Positions 57,556 to 64,000 of a DNA stretch of 64,000 bases are shown piece by piece. Positions within the stretch are counted from its first letter, which is position 1; each line of letters opens with the position of its first letter. The notes under the pieces are model-generated. The model was given only the letters and a program-made list of their open reading frames with translations, was not told where the DNA came from and made no database searches. The stretch comes from Paracoccus shanxieyensis. GTDB lineage: Bacteria; Pseudomonadota; Alphaproteobacteria; Rhodobacterales; Rhodobacteraceae. The position numbers were made by a program, and so were the translations under genes. The stretch is taken from contig NZ_WMII01000001.1 of NCBI RefSeq assembly GCF_009711265.1, positions 186,001 through 250,000 on the forward strand. The letters run 5' to 3'.

Positions 57556-57583
57556 TGTCGCGATCGTTGCATCGGTCGCGACA
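57556..57583 (+). terminator. Hairpin after gyrB
   Basis: TGTCGCGA and TCGCGACA pair perfectly around a 12-base loop starting ten bases after the gyrB stop, but only a weak pyrimidine tract follows. It may be the gyrB terminator or part of the regulatory leader of the outer-membrane gene. The remaining 180 bases before 57768 hold no gene I can support. Confidence 0.4.
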
Positions 57584-57767
57584 ATGTTACACAACTTCAG
57601 GATGAATGTTGCACAGGAGTCGCGCCCTTGCGCTGGTATTTCAACCATGTCGCTTGTTTTCTTGCAGCGGGCCCGGCCTGGACTTACCTGACGATCAGAA
57701 CACTGTTTGCAAAGCCCTTATGCGCCGCCTTTCGCTGACGATTGGCCCGCTTTGCCTTAGGAGACTT

Positions 57768-58478
57768 ATGATGATGAAGAAGATTGCCTTCGCGACCGCC
57801 TCTCTGACCATCGGCGCCTCCGCCGCCTATGCCGGTGGCTATGCTGCCCCGGTGGTCGAGCCTGTCGTGGCCCCCGTTGTGGTCGAAGCGCCGGTCGGTG
57901 ACTGGCAGGGTGCCTATGGCGGTGTGACGCTGGGCTATGCCTTCAAGGGCGATGACCGCGTGGGCATCACCGATACCGCGACCGACAGCTTCCTTGGCGA
58001 CATCGGCGAAGCCGAGCTGAAAGGCGCCAATGCCGGTCTGCGTCTGGGTTACCGCTGGCAGCGCGGCAACTGGGTGTTCGGTCCGGAACTGGGCATCGAA
58101 GGCGGCGACATCAAGGGCGACACCACCGGCATCACCGACAGCGGCTTCGCTGGCGAGATGGACTCGAAGGTCAACCACATGGTCGCGCTGCGCTTCAAGA
58201 CCGGCTATGCCGTGCGCCCCGACATGCTGGTTTACGGCATCGCCGGTGTCGGCAGCATCGACGTGGATTATGAGCTGAACGGCCTCGAAGACAGCTTCAG
58301 CAAATCCGGCTATGTCGTCGGTCTGGGCGTTGAAAAGCAGATCAACGACAAATGGTCGGTGACCGGCGAATACGAATACGCCAACTTCGGCAAGGAAAAG
58401 CTGGAATTCGACGGCGTCACCACCGAAGCGACCCCGAAATACAACAACATCAAGGTCGGTGTGAACTTCCGCTTCTGA
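57768..58478 (+). CDS. Outer-membrane beta-barrel protein (Omp25/opacity-like)
   Basis: A 236-residue precursor. The signal peptide ATASLTIGASAAYAGG is cleaved after AYA. The mature protein has repeated amphipathic strands (WQGAYGGVTLGYAF, GANAGLRLGYRWQRG, WVFGPELGIEGGDI, YGIAGVGSIDVDYEL) and ends in the terminal aromatic KVGVNFRF, as required for outer-membrane insertion. It belongs to the opacity/Omp25-like porin-family barrel group. Three ATG codons follow one another at 57768-57776; AGGAG at 57759-57763 allows any of them. A hairpin terminator ends the unit. Confidence 0.92.
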   Translation: MMMKKIAFATASLTIGASAAYAGGYAAPVVEPVVAPVVVEAPVGDWQGAYGGVTLGYAFKGDDRVGITDTATDSFLGDIGEAELKGANAGLRLGYRWQRGNWVFGPELGIEGGDIKGDTTGITDSGFAGEMDSKVNHMVALRFKTGYAVRPDMLVYGIAGVGSIDVDYELNGLEDSFSKSGYVVGLGVEKQINDKWSVTGEYEYANFGKEKLEFDGVTTEATPKYNNIKVGVNFRF

Positions 58479-58502
58479 TCGGCGGCAGCACCTGAAAACG
58501 AC

Positions 58503-58535
58503 AAAGCCGGCACGATTGTGCCGGCTTTTGTTTTT
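58503..58535. terminator. Intrinsic terminator between the OMP gene and the convergent GST gene
   Basis: AAAGCCGGCAC and GTGCCGGCTTT pair perfectly around a four-base loop and are followed by TTGTTTTT. It can terminate both converging genes because the left side begins with an A run. Confidence 0.93.
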
Positions 58536-58547
58536 GCGCGGGGGCGT

Positions 58548-59249
58548 TCAGGCAGCGCCGACCTCGATGCCGCGCTGAACGGCAGGGCGGGCCAGAAACC
58601 GTTCCAGATAGGCCTGAACATTGGCGAAACCGTCCATACCGGTTTCCTGTTCCGCCTGATAGTTGACCCGAACGGTGCGCAGCCAGGGCGCGACGGCCAT
58701 GTCGGCGATGGAATATTCGCCGGTGATCCAGTCGCGGCCGTCAAGCTGACGGTCCAGCACGCCCAGAATGCGCCGCGCCTCATTGTAATAGCGGGTGCGG
58801 GGGCGCGGATCCTCGATCTCGGATCCCTTGTAGCGGTGGAAATAGCCGACCTGACCGAACATCGGCCCCAGCCCGCCCATCTGCCACATCAGCCACTGGA
58901 TCGTGTGATACCGCGCCGCGCCCTCGGCGGGCAGGAACTGGCCGGTCTTGTCGCCCAGATAGATCAGCATCGCGCCGGTCTCGAACAGGCCGATCGGCTG
59001 CCCGCCCGGCCCGTTCGGGTCGATCATCGCAGGGATCTTGTTATTGGGGTTCAGCGACAGAAACTCGGGCGTGAACTGGTCTTCCGGGTCGCTGATGCTG
59101 ATGCGATGGGCATCATAGGCCAGCCCGCATTCCTCAAGCATGACCGAGGTCTTGATGCCATTGGGCGTGTTCAGCGTGTAAAGCTGGATGACATCCGGCC
59201 GGACCGGCGGCCAACGGCGGGTGATCGCGAAATCGGAAAGATCTGCCAT
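58548..59249 (-). CDS. Nu-class-like glutathione S-transferase (YfcG type)
   Basis: A 233-residue GST. The N-terminal thioredoxin-like domain carries QLYTLNTPNGIKTSVMLEEC, the Thr-Pro-Asn-Gly motif of YfcG/Nu-class disulfide-bond oxidoreductases, then NKIPAMIDPNGPGG with cis-Pro and LFETGAMLIYLGDKTG binding glutathione. The C-terminal helices include DWITGEYSIADMAVAPWL. Family members act on glutathionylated or disulfide substrates. It is convergent with the OMP gene and divergent from mscL. Confidence 0.9.
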   Translation of the reverse strand: MADLSDFAITRRWPPVRPDVIQLYTLNTPNGIKTSVMLEECGLAYDAHRISISDPEDQFTPEFLSLNPNNKIPAMIDPNGPGGQPIGLFETGAMLIYLGDKTGQFLPAEGAARYHTIQWLMWQMGGLGPMFGQVGYFHRYKGSEIEDPRPRTRYYNEARRILGVLDRQLDGRDWITGEYSIADMAVAPWLRTVRVNYQAEQETGMDGFANVQAYLERFLARPAVQRGIEVGAA

Positions 59250-59346
59250 TTGGGAAACTATCCTGTCGTGTCTTTGCTGGATTTACACCGCATGATGTGC
59301 CCACTATGGCCCACGTCAGTCGGCATGTCTGAGAAAAGGTAAGCAC

Positions 59347-59787
59347 ATGATCAAGGAATTCAAGGAATTCATCGCCCGCGGCAACGTCGTTGATCTTGCG
59401 GTCGGTATCATCATCGGCGCGGCGTTCACGGCCATCGTCAACTCTCTGGTCGCCGACCTCATCAACCCGATCATCGGCCTGTTGACCGGCGGCACGGATT
59501 TCAGCGGCCATTACTTCGTGCTGAAGGGCGAGGTTCCGCCCGGTGCCAGCCTGCAAGCCGCGCGCAATACCGGCGCCTCGATCTTTGCATGGGGCTCGTT
59601 CATCTCGGCGATCATCAACTTCCTGATCATCGCATGGGCGGTCTTCCTGCTGGTGAAGGCAGTCAACAAGGTGCAAAGCAGCACCATGCGCAAGAAAGAG
59701 GCCGAGGAAGCTGCCGCCCCCGCCGGTCCCAGCCAGGAACAGCTGCTGATGGAAATCCGCGACGAGCTGCGCGCGCACCGCGTCTGA
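59347..59787 (+). CDS. mscL: Large-conductance mechanosensitive channel
   Basis: A 146-residue inner-membrane channel that opens under osmotic shock. The N-terminus [20 protein letters not shown] and the first helix [20 protein letters not shown] are diagnostic, the second helix is [20 protein letters not shown], and a charged C-terminal helix follows. The length is slightly greater than the E. coli protein. A hairpin terminator follows at 59806. Confidence 0.97.
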   Translation: MIKEFKEFIARGNVVDLAVGIIIGAAFTAIVNSLVADLINPIIGLLTGGTDFSGHYFVLKGEVPPGASLQAARNTGASIFAWGSFISAIINFLIIAWAVFLLVKAVNKVQSSTMRKKEAEEAAAPAGPSQEQLLMEIRDELRAHRV

Positions 59788-59805
59788 TCGCCTACGGAGG
59801 TTCAG

Positions 59806-59837
59806 AACGGCGCGAGGCATCTTCGCGCCGTTTTCTT
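59806..59837 (+). terminator. Intrinsic terminator after mscL
   Basis: AACGGCGCGA and TCGCGCCGTT pair perfectly with a seven-base loop and are followed by a T-rich tract, TTCTTTT. It lies 18 bases after the mscL stop. Confidence 0.9.
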
Positions 59838-59906
59838 TTGCCTCTGCCGCAGCTAGACTGGCAGGACCTTCTGCAAAACCCGCAAAACGGCGCAAAGTAT
59901 CCCCAG

Positions 59907-60368
59907 ATGTCCGAGATTGACGCAACAGATCGCCGCATTCTGAACGCCCTGCAACGCGACGGGCGCATCACCAATGCCGATCTGGCGGCCAAGGTCGCGC
60001 TGTCCCCCAGCGCCTGCCACCGTCGCGTGCAGCGGCTGGAAGAGGTCGGGCTGATTCAGGGCTATGTCGCACTTCTGGATGCGCGCAAGCTGGAACGTCC
60101 GACCACGGTTTTCGTGGAAATCACCCTGTCCGGGCAGGCCGACGAATTGCTGGACGCCTTTGAAAAGGCGGTGCGCACGATTCCCGATGTTCTGGAATGT
60201 CACCTGATGGCCGGGTCCGCGGATTACCTGTTGAAGGTCGTCGCCGCCGATACCGACGATTTTGCCCGCATTCACCGCACGCGGCTGGCCAAGCTGCCCG
60301 GCGTGGCGCAGATGCATTCGTCGTTTTCGCTGAAAACCGTGGCTCAGACCACCGCCCTGCCTATATGA
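59907..60368 (+). CDS. Lrp/AsnC family transcriptional regulator
   Basis: A 153-residue Lrp/AsnC protein. The HTH is DATDRRILNALQRDGRITNA and LAAKVALSPSACHRRVQRLE, and the RAM domain holds VLECHLMAGSADYLLKVVAA with the conserved G-x-x-D-Y pattern that binds amino acids. ATG at 59907 is the only start that preserves the HTH. It has no adjacent biosynthetic target, so its regulon is unknown. Its 3' end is followed by an imperfect tandem duplication and a bidirectional terminator. Confidence 0.94.
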   Translation: MSEIDATDRRILNALQRDGRITNADLAAKVALSPSACHRRVQRLEEVGLIQGYVALLDARKLERPTTVFVEITLSGQADELLDAFEKAVRTIPDVLECHLMAGSADYLLKVVAADTDDFARIHRTRLAKLPGVAQMHSSFSLKTVAQTTALPI

Positions 60369-60384
60369 CTGCCCTACCCATATA

Positions 60385-60417
60385 GAAAACCCCCGCACGC
60401 AGGGTGCGGGGGTTTTC
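60385..60417. terminator. Bidirectional intrinsic terminator between the Lrp gene and rpsU
   Basis: Perfect arms GAAAACCCCCGCAC and GTGCGGGGGTTTTC around a five-base loop. It can end both converging units. Confidence 0.95.
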
Positions 60418-60438
60418 AAAACGACTGTGTCGCTTGTC

Positions 60439-60645
60439 TTACAGTGCGCCTTCGCGTTGTGCCTTTTTACGGGCCAGCTTGCGGGCGCGGCGAACGGCCT
60501 CGGCTTTTTCACGAGCCTTCTTGACCGAGGGCTTCTCGAAATGCTGCTTCAGCTTCATCTCGCGGAACACCCCTTCACGCTGAAGTTTTTTCTTCAGGGC
60601 GCGAAGCGCTTGTTCGACGTTATTGTCGCGAACACTTACCTGCAT
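60439..60645 (-). CDS. rpsU: 30S ribosomal protein S21
   Basis: A 68-residue small-subunit protein. It starts with [20 protein letters not shown] and continues [18 protein letters not shown], both diagnostic of S21, followed by a strongly basic tail. An AGGAAGG-type ribosome site precedes the ATG. It is a single-gene unit with a terminator on its 3' side, and is divergent from coq9. Confidence 0.97.
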   Translation of the reverse strand: MQVSVRDNNVEQALRALKKKLQREGVFREMKLKQHFEKPSVKKAREKAEAVRRARKLARKKAQREGAL

Positions 60646-60722
60646 GTGGTTGTCACCACCTTCCTAGGTTAGAGTTGATCGAAATTGCAGGACGCGACCT
60701 GATAACAGGGCGAATCGCGTTT

Positions 60723-60739
60723 GTCCAGAATTTCTGGAC
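60723..60739. promoter_or_regulatory. Perfect 17-base palindrome upstream of the COQ9-family gene
   Basis: GTCCAGAA (60723-60730), a central T, and TTCTGGAC (60732-60739) form a perfect dyad in the 113-base gap between divergent rpsU and coq9, 20 bases ahead of the coq9 ATG. It has the size of a repressor operator; I do not recognise the regulator. Confidence 0.5.
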
Positions 60740-60758
60740 GCTGGAAAGGAGTATCGCC

Positions 60759-61436
60759 ATGACAAGCGAACGGGACCGGTTGATCGACGCCGCCCTGAAC
60801 CATGTGATCTTCGAGGGCATGGGCGACAAGGCCATCACCGCCGCCGCGCAGGAACTGGGCATGTCCGTCGAACTGGCACGGGTCTATCTGCCGCGCGGGG
60901 GTGCCGATCTGGCCGCCGCCTATCACCGCCGGGGCGATGCCGCCTTGCGCGAATGGCTGGCGACCAGCCCCTTGCAGGGGCGGTTCCGCGACCGGATCAC
61001 CGATGCCGTGATGCATCGCCTGTCGCTGTCGGATCGCGAAATGGCGCGGGCCGGGGCGGTGATCCTTTCGCTGCCGCAGAATGCCGCGCTGGGGGCGCGG
61101 CTGATCTGGGAAAGCGCCGATGCGATCTGGGACGGGCTTGGCGACACCTCGGACGATGTGAACTGGTATTCCAAGCGCGCCACGCTGTCGACGGTCTATG
61201 GCGCGACGGTGCTGTATTGGCTGGGCGATGTCAGCCCGGATGCGGAAGACACCCGCGCCTTCCTTGAACGTCGGATCGAAGGTGTGATGCGCTTTGAAAA
61301 GATCAAGGGCCGCGTGAACGCCCTGCCCGGCATTTCAACGCTGTCATCGCTGGCGACCGGCTGGATCCGGCGTCCCGCACCCCGCCACGGACCCGGACGC
61401 GCGACGGCGCAGCCCTCGCACGGGGCCGACGCATGA
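60759..61436 (+). CDS. COQ9 family protein (ubiquinone biosynthesis)
   Basis: A 225-residue TetR-fold-like lipid-binding protein of the COQ9 family, which in eukaryotes and alphaproteobacteria assists ubiquinone biosynthesis with the COQ7-type hydroxylase. Characteristic parts are LIDAALNHVIFEGMGDKAIT, AAQELGMSVELARVYLPRG and DTSDDVNWYSKRATLSTVYG in the lipid-binding C-terminal domain. AAGGAG precedes the ATG at 60759. It overlaps the quinone oxidoreductase gene by four bases. Confidence 0.94.
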   Translation: MTSERDRLIDAALNHVIFEGMGDKAITAAAQELGMSVELARVYLPRGGADLAAAYHRRGDAALREWLATSPLQGRFRDRITDAVMHRLSLSDREMARAGAVILSLPQNAALGARLIWESADAIWDGLGDTSDDVNWYSKRATLSTVYGATVLYWLGDVSPDAEDTRAFLERRIEGVMRFEKIKGRVNALPGISTLSSLATGWIRRPAPRHGPGRATAQPSHGADA

Positions 61437-62422
61437 TCCCGCACGACATGCGCGCCGTTGAAATCACCGCCCCCGGCGATGCCGATGTGCTGAACCTGAC
61501 CAGCCGGCCCGTGCCCGCTGCCGGCCATGGCCAGATCCTGATCCGTCTGGCGTGGGCGGGAGTGAACCGTCCCGACGTGCTGCAACGCGGCGGAACCTAT
61601 GCGCCGCCGCCCGGCGCGTCCGATCTGCCCGGTCTGGAATGTTCCGGCACGGTCGCGGCCATCGGTCCGGGCGTCACCCGCTGGCGCGTCGGCGATCAGG
61701 TCTGCGCGCTACTGCCCGGCGGCGGCTATGCCGAATATGCCACCTGCCCCGAGGCGCATGCCCTGCCGATCCCGCAGGGCCTGTCGCTGCGCGACGCGGC
61801 CGCTCTGCCCGAGACCGCCTTTACCGTCTGGTCCAATATCGTCACCCGCGGCGGCCTGACAGCGGGTGAGCGGTTTCTGGTGCATGGCGGATCGTCTGGC
61901 ATCGGCACCATGGCGATACAGGTGGCGCGGGCGCTTGGCGCGCAGGTATTTGCCACCGCAGGCTCGGACGAGAAATGCGCCGCCTGCGCCGCCTTGGGCG
62001 CACAGGCGATCAACTACCGCGAACAGGATTTCGTTTCGGTGCTGAACAAGGCGGGCGGGGCGCAGCTTATTCTGGACATGGTGGGCGGCGACTATATCCC
62101 GCGCAACATCAAGGCTTTGGCGGATGAAGGGCGGTTGGTCATGATCGCGTTTCTGGGGGGGGCAAAGGCTGAACTGAACTTTGCCCAGATCATGATGCGG
62201 CGGCTGGTGGTGACGGGATCGACGCTGCGCCCGCAATCGGATGCCGCCAAGGCCGCGATCGCCGCCGAATTGCAGGATCGGCTGTGGCCGCTGGTTCAGT
62301 CCGGCGCGGTCCGCCCGCTGATCGACAGCTGTTTTCCACTGGAAAAGGCTGCCGACGCCCATCGCCGCATGGAAAGCAGCGGGCATATCGGTAAGATCAT
62401 GCTGGAGGTGGCGGGGGGTTAG
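61433..62422 (+). CDS. NAD(P)H:quinone oxidoreductase (PIG3/QOR-like, MDR family)
   Basis: A 329-residue zinc-less medium-chain reductase of the TP53I3/PIG3 type. The N-terminal GroES-like domain has WAGVNRPDVLQRGGTYAPPP; the Rossmann domain has the NADPH motif VHGGSSGIGTMAIQVARALG near residue 145 and INYREQDF. No structural zinc Cys cluster is present. The ATG overlaps the coq9 stop, so a link with quinone redox chemistry is plausible. Confidence 0.92.
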   Translation: MIPHDMRAVEITAPGDADVLNLTSRPVPAAGHGQILIRLAWAGVNRPDVLQRGGTYAPPPGASDLPGLECSGTVAAIGPGVTRWRVGDQVCALLPGGGYAEYATCPEAHALPIPQGLSLRDAAALPETAFTVWSNIVTRGGLTAGERFLVHGGSSGIGTMAIQVARALGAQVFATAGSDEKCAACAALGAQAINYREQDFVSVLNKAGGAQLILDMVGGDYIPRNIKALADEGRLVMIAFLGGAKAELNFAQIMMRRLVVTGSTLRPQSDAAKAAIAAELQDRLWPLVQSGAVRPLIDSCFPLEKAADAHRRMESSGHIGKIMLEVAGG

Positions 62423-62512
62423 CGCCGTTAACCGGATATCCATTCTTATCCCTGACAATGACGGGCGCTGAGCCTATGGTTCGCTCCGTCATTTCAAAAG
62501 GATAGGTTACCC

Positions 62513-62842
62513 ATGTCGCTTGATACCCAGCAGCAGATGCTGATCGAACAACGCGTCGGCAACGACGCCAAATCGCCGCTTCTGGCCTATCTGCTGCTGA
62601 TCTTTGTCGGCGGTCTGGGTGTCCACCGCTTCTATCTTGGCCGCACGGGATCGGGCATCGCGATGCTGGTGCTGGCGATCCTTGGCGCCGTCACGCTGCC
62701 CATCGGCGTCGGGCTGTTGCTGCTGGCCGTGCTGGGCATCTGGATGCTGGTCGATCTGTTCCTGATCCCCGGCATGGTCAACAAACAGCGCGATGAGATG
62801 CGGCGGATGCTGCAATCCGAATACGCCATCCGCAATGCCTGA
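62513..62842 (+). CDS. TM2 domain membrane protein
   Basis: A 109-residue protein with two membrane helices forming a TM2 domain: SPLLAYLLLIFVGGLGVHRFYLGRTG (first helix plus the G-x-H-R-F-Y-L-G signature) and GVGLLLLAVLGIWMLVDLFLIPGMV. Function is unknown. ATG at 62513 follows AAAAGGATAGG. A hairpin follows at 62851. Confidence 0.9.
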   Translation: MSLDTQQQMLIEQRVGNDAKSPLLAYLLLIFVGGLGVHRFYLGRTGSGIAMLVLAILGAVTLPIGVGLLLLAVLGIWMLVDLFLIPGMVNKQRDEMRRMLQSEYAIRNA

Positions 62843-62850
62843 GCGCGGCA

Positions 62851-62881
62851 AACCTGCGACGATCATTTTACGTCGCAGGTT
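62851..62881. terminator. Hairpin between TM2 gene and pheS
   Basis: AACCTGCGACG and CGTCGCAGGTT pair perfectly around a nine-base loop, between the convergent TM2 and pheS genes. There is no T-tract, so it may be a weaker or Rho-assisted terminator. Confidence 0.7.
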
Positions 62882-62899
62882 GATCAGGGCTGTGCTGCG

Positions 62900-63982
62900 T
62901 TAACGCGACAGACCGCCTGCGACGCTGGGCACATCCCCCGCCGCAAAGCCGTAATGCCGCAGCCAGCGCAGGTCGCTTTCAAAGAAGGCGCGCAGGTCGG
63001 GAATGCCGTATTTCAGCATGGCAATCCGGTCGATCCCCATGCCAAAGGCAAAGCCCTGCCATTGATCGGGGTCGATCCCGCCTGCCGCCAGCACCTTGGG
63101 ATGCACCATGCCCGAGCCCAGGATCTCCAGCCACGAATTGCCCTGCCCGATGGTCAGCTTGCCGCCTTCCCACGAACAGCGGATATCCACCTCGGCCGAG
63201 GGTTCGGTGAACGGGAAGTGGCTGGCACGGAAGCGCAGCTCGACCTCATCGACCTCGAAAAACGCGCGGCAGAACTCCTCAAGCGTCCATTTCAGGTTCG
63301 CCATCGAGATATCCTTGCCAAGGGCCAGCCCCTCGACCTGATGGAACATCGGCGCGTGGGTCTGGTCCATGTCCATGCGGTAAACCCGGCCCGGCGCGAT
63401 CACGCGGATCGGCGCGCCGGTTGCCTGCATGGCGCGGATCTGCACCGGCGAGGTATGGGTCCGCAGCACATGCGGCGGACGCAGATCGCCTTCGGCGCGG
63501 GCCATGAAGAAGGTGTCGTGTTCCTGCCGCGCGGGGTGTTCCGGCGGGATGTTCAGCGCATCGAAGTTGAACCAGTCCGATTCGATCTGCGGCCCTTCGG
63601 CCACGCGAAAGCCCATATCGGCAAAGATCGCGGTGACTTCCTCGGTCACCTGGCTGACCGGATGGATGCTGCCTTGCGGGCGCGGGCGGCCCGGCAGGGT
63701 CACGTCCAGCCATTCATCCTTCAGCCGGGCATCAAGGGCCGCGTCCTCCATCCCCTGCTTGCGGGCCCGCAGCGCGGTGTCGACCTCATCACGCAGCCGG
63801 TTCAGCTCGGCACCGCGGGTCTGGCGCTCTTCGGGCGACATGCGGCCCAGTTCCTTCATCATGCCGCTGATCTCGCCCTTTTTGCCAAGGGCGGCCAGCC
63901 GCACCGCCTCAAGCGCATCGCCATCGGCAGCGCCCGAGATGCGTTCAAGATAGGACTGGCGAAGGGTGGTCAGATCGGACAT
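62900..63982 (-). CDS. pheS: Phenylalanyl-tRNA synthetase alpha subunit
   Basis: A 360-residue class II synthetase subunit. The N-terminal coiled-coil is followed by the catalytic domain with motif 2 [20 protein letters not shown] and [36 protein letters not shown], and motif 3 [20 protein letters not shown]. The tetramer partner pheT is not in the window. The whole gene is inside the window, starting at ATG 63982. Confidence 0.97.
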   Translation of the reverse strand: MSDLTTLRQSYLERISGAADGDALEAVRLAALGKKGEISGMMKELGRMSPEERQTRGAELNRLRDEVDTALRARKQGMEDAALDARLKDEWLDVTLPGRPRPQGSIHPVSQVTEEVTAIFADMGFRVAEGPQIESDWFNFDALNIPPEHPARQEHDTFFMARAEGDLRPPHVLRTHTSPVQIRAMQATGAPIRVIAPGRVYRMDMDQTHAPMFHQVEGLALGKDISMANLKWTLEEFCRAFFEVDEVELRFRASHFPFTEPSAEVDIRCSWEGGKLTIGQGNSWLEILGSGMVHPKVLAAGGIDPDQWQGFAFGMGIDRIAMLKYGIPDLRAFFESDLRWLRHYGFAAGDVPSVAGGLSR

Positions 63983-64000
63983 GTCGGCTTTCCTTGCGGT

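Overview
The window is one continuous chromosomal segment of a high-GC alphaproteobacterium, most likely Paracoccus or a close relative in the Rhodobacteraceae. Reasons: a 50-residue aa3-type cytochrome oxidase subunit IV of the Paracoccus type (41947-42099), the block pdxJ-acpS-lepB-rnc-era-DUF1491, a fused CysNC sulfate-activation enzyme, a COQ9-type ubiquinone protein, ETF-ubiquinone oxidoreductase, and strong G/C preference at third codon positions. I see no phage, insertion sequence, CRISPR array, rRNA or plasmid function. One tRNA is present, tRNA-Pro(CGG).

Layout. 1-1810: end of an FAD amine/amino-acid oxidase-like gene, a DUF4202 gene and a CbiX-like chelatase. 1880-4744: valS. 4805-7875: five tightly packed minus-strand genes (DUF1428, VOC, YceI, two GSTs), divergent from an HxlR-type regulator. 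8605-16672: peroxiredoxin, ferredoxin-reductase-like flavoprotein, rsmD, an Lrp regulator divergent from a PLP decarboxylase, a DUF2235 hydrolase, metF divergent from metR, and a GT61-like glycosyltransferase. 16725-20480: an MCE/Mla lipid-transport operon (STAS-permease, ATPase, MCE protein, lipoprotein). 20589-24596: cysD-cysNC divergent from a LuxR-type regulator. 24593-26431: a LysR regulator divergent from an SDR.

26890-33631 is the most distinctive part: a betaine-type periplasmic binding protein, a ferredoxin/flavin reductase, an Ldh2-family reductase, a GbcA-like Rieske oxygenase, an atypical enolase-superfamily enzyme and a GcvA-like LysR regulator. Together they look like a catabolic locus for a quaternary-amine (N-methylated amino acid) substrate whose identity is not settled by the sequence.

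33893-50754 is mostly housekeeping: tRNA-Pro, leuB, a uracil-DNA glycosylase-like gene, a DsbD-N-like periplasmic protein, yqgE, a threonylcarbamoyl-AMP synthase, acyl-CoA dehydrogenase with an MBL hydrolase, ctaH, azlCD, greA, ETF-QO, a TPR protein with ispE. 50783-57546: pdxJ, acpS, lepB, rnc, era, DUF1491, an inverted-repeat element and gyrB. 57768-63982: outer-membrane beta-barrel protein, Nu-class-like GST, mscL, a second Lrp regulator, rpsU, coq9, a quinone oxidoreductase, a TM2 protein and pheS.

Start codons were chosen from Shine-Dalgarno spacing, overlaps and family start positions. Function statements rest on motif recognition from memory; no database search was run.
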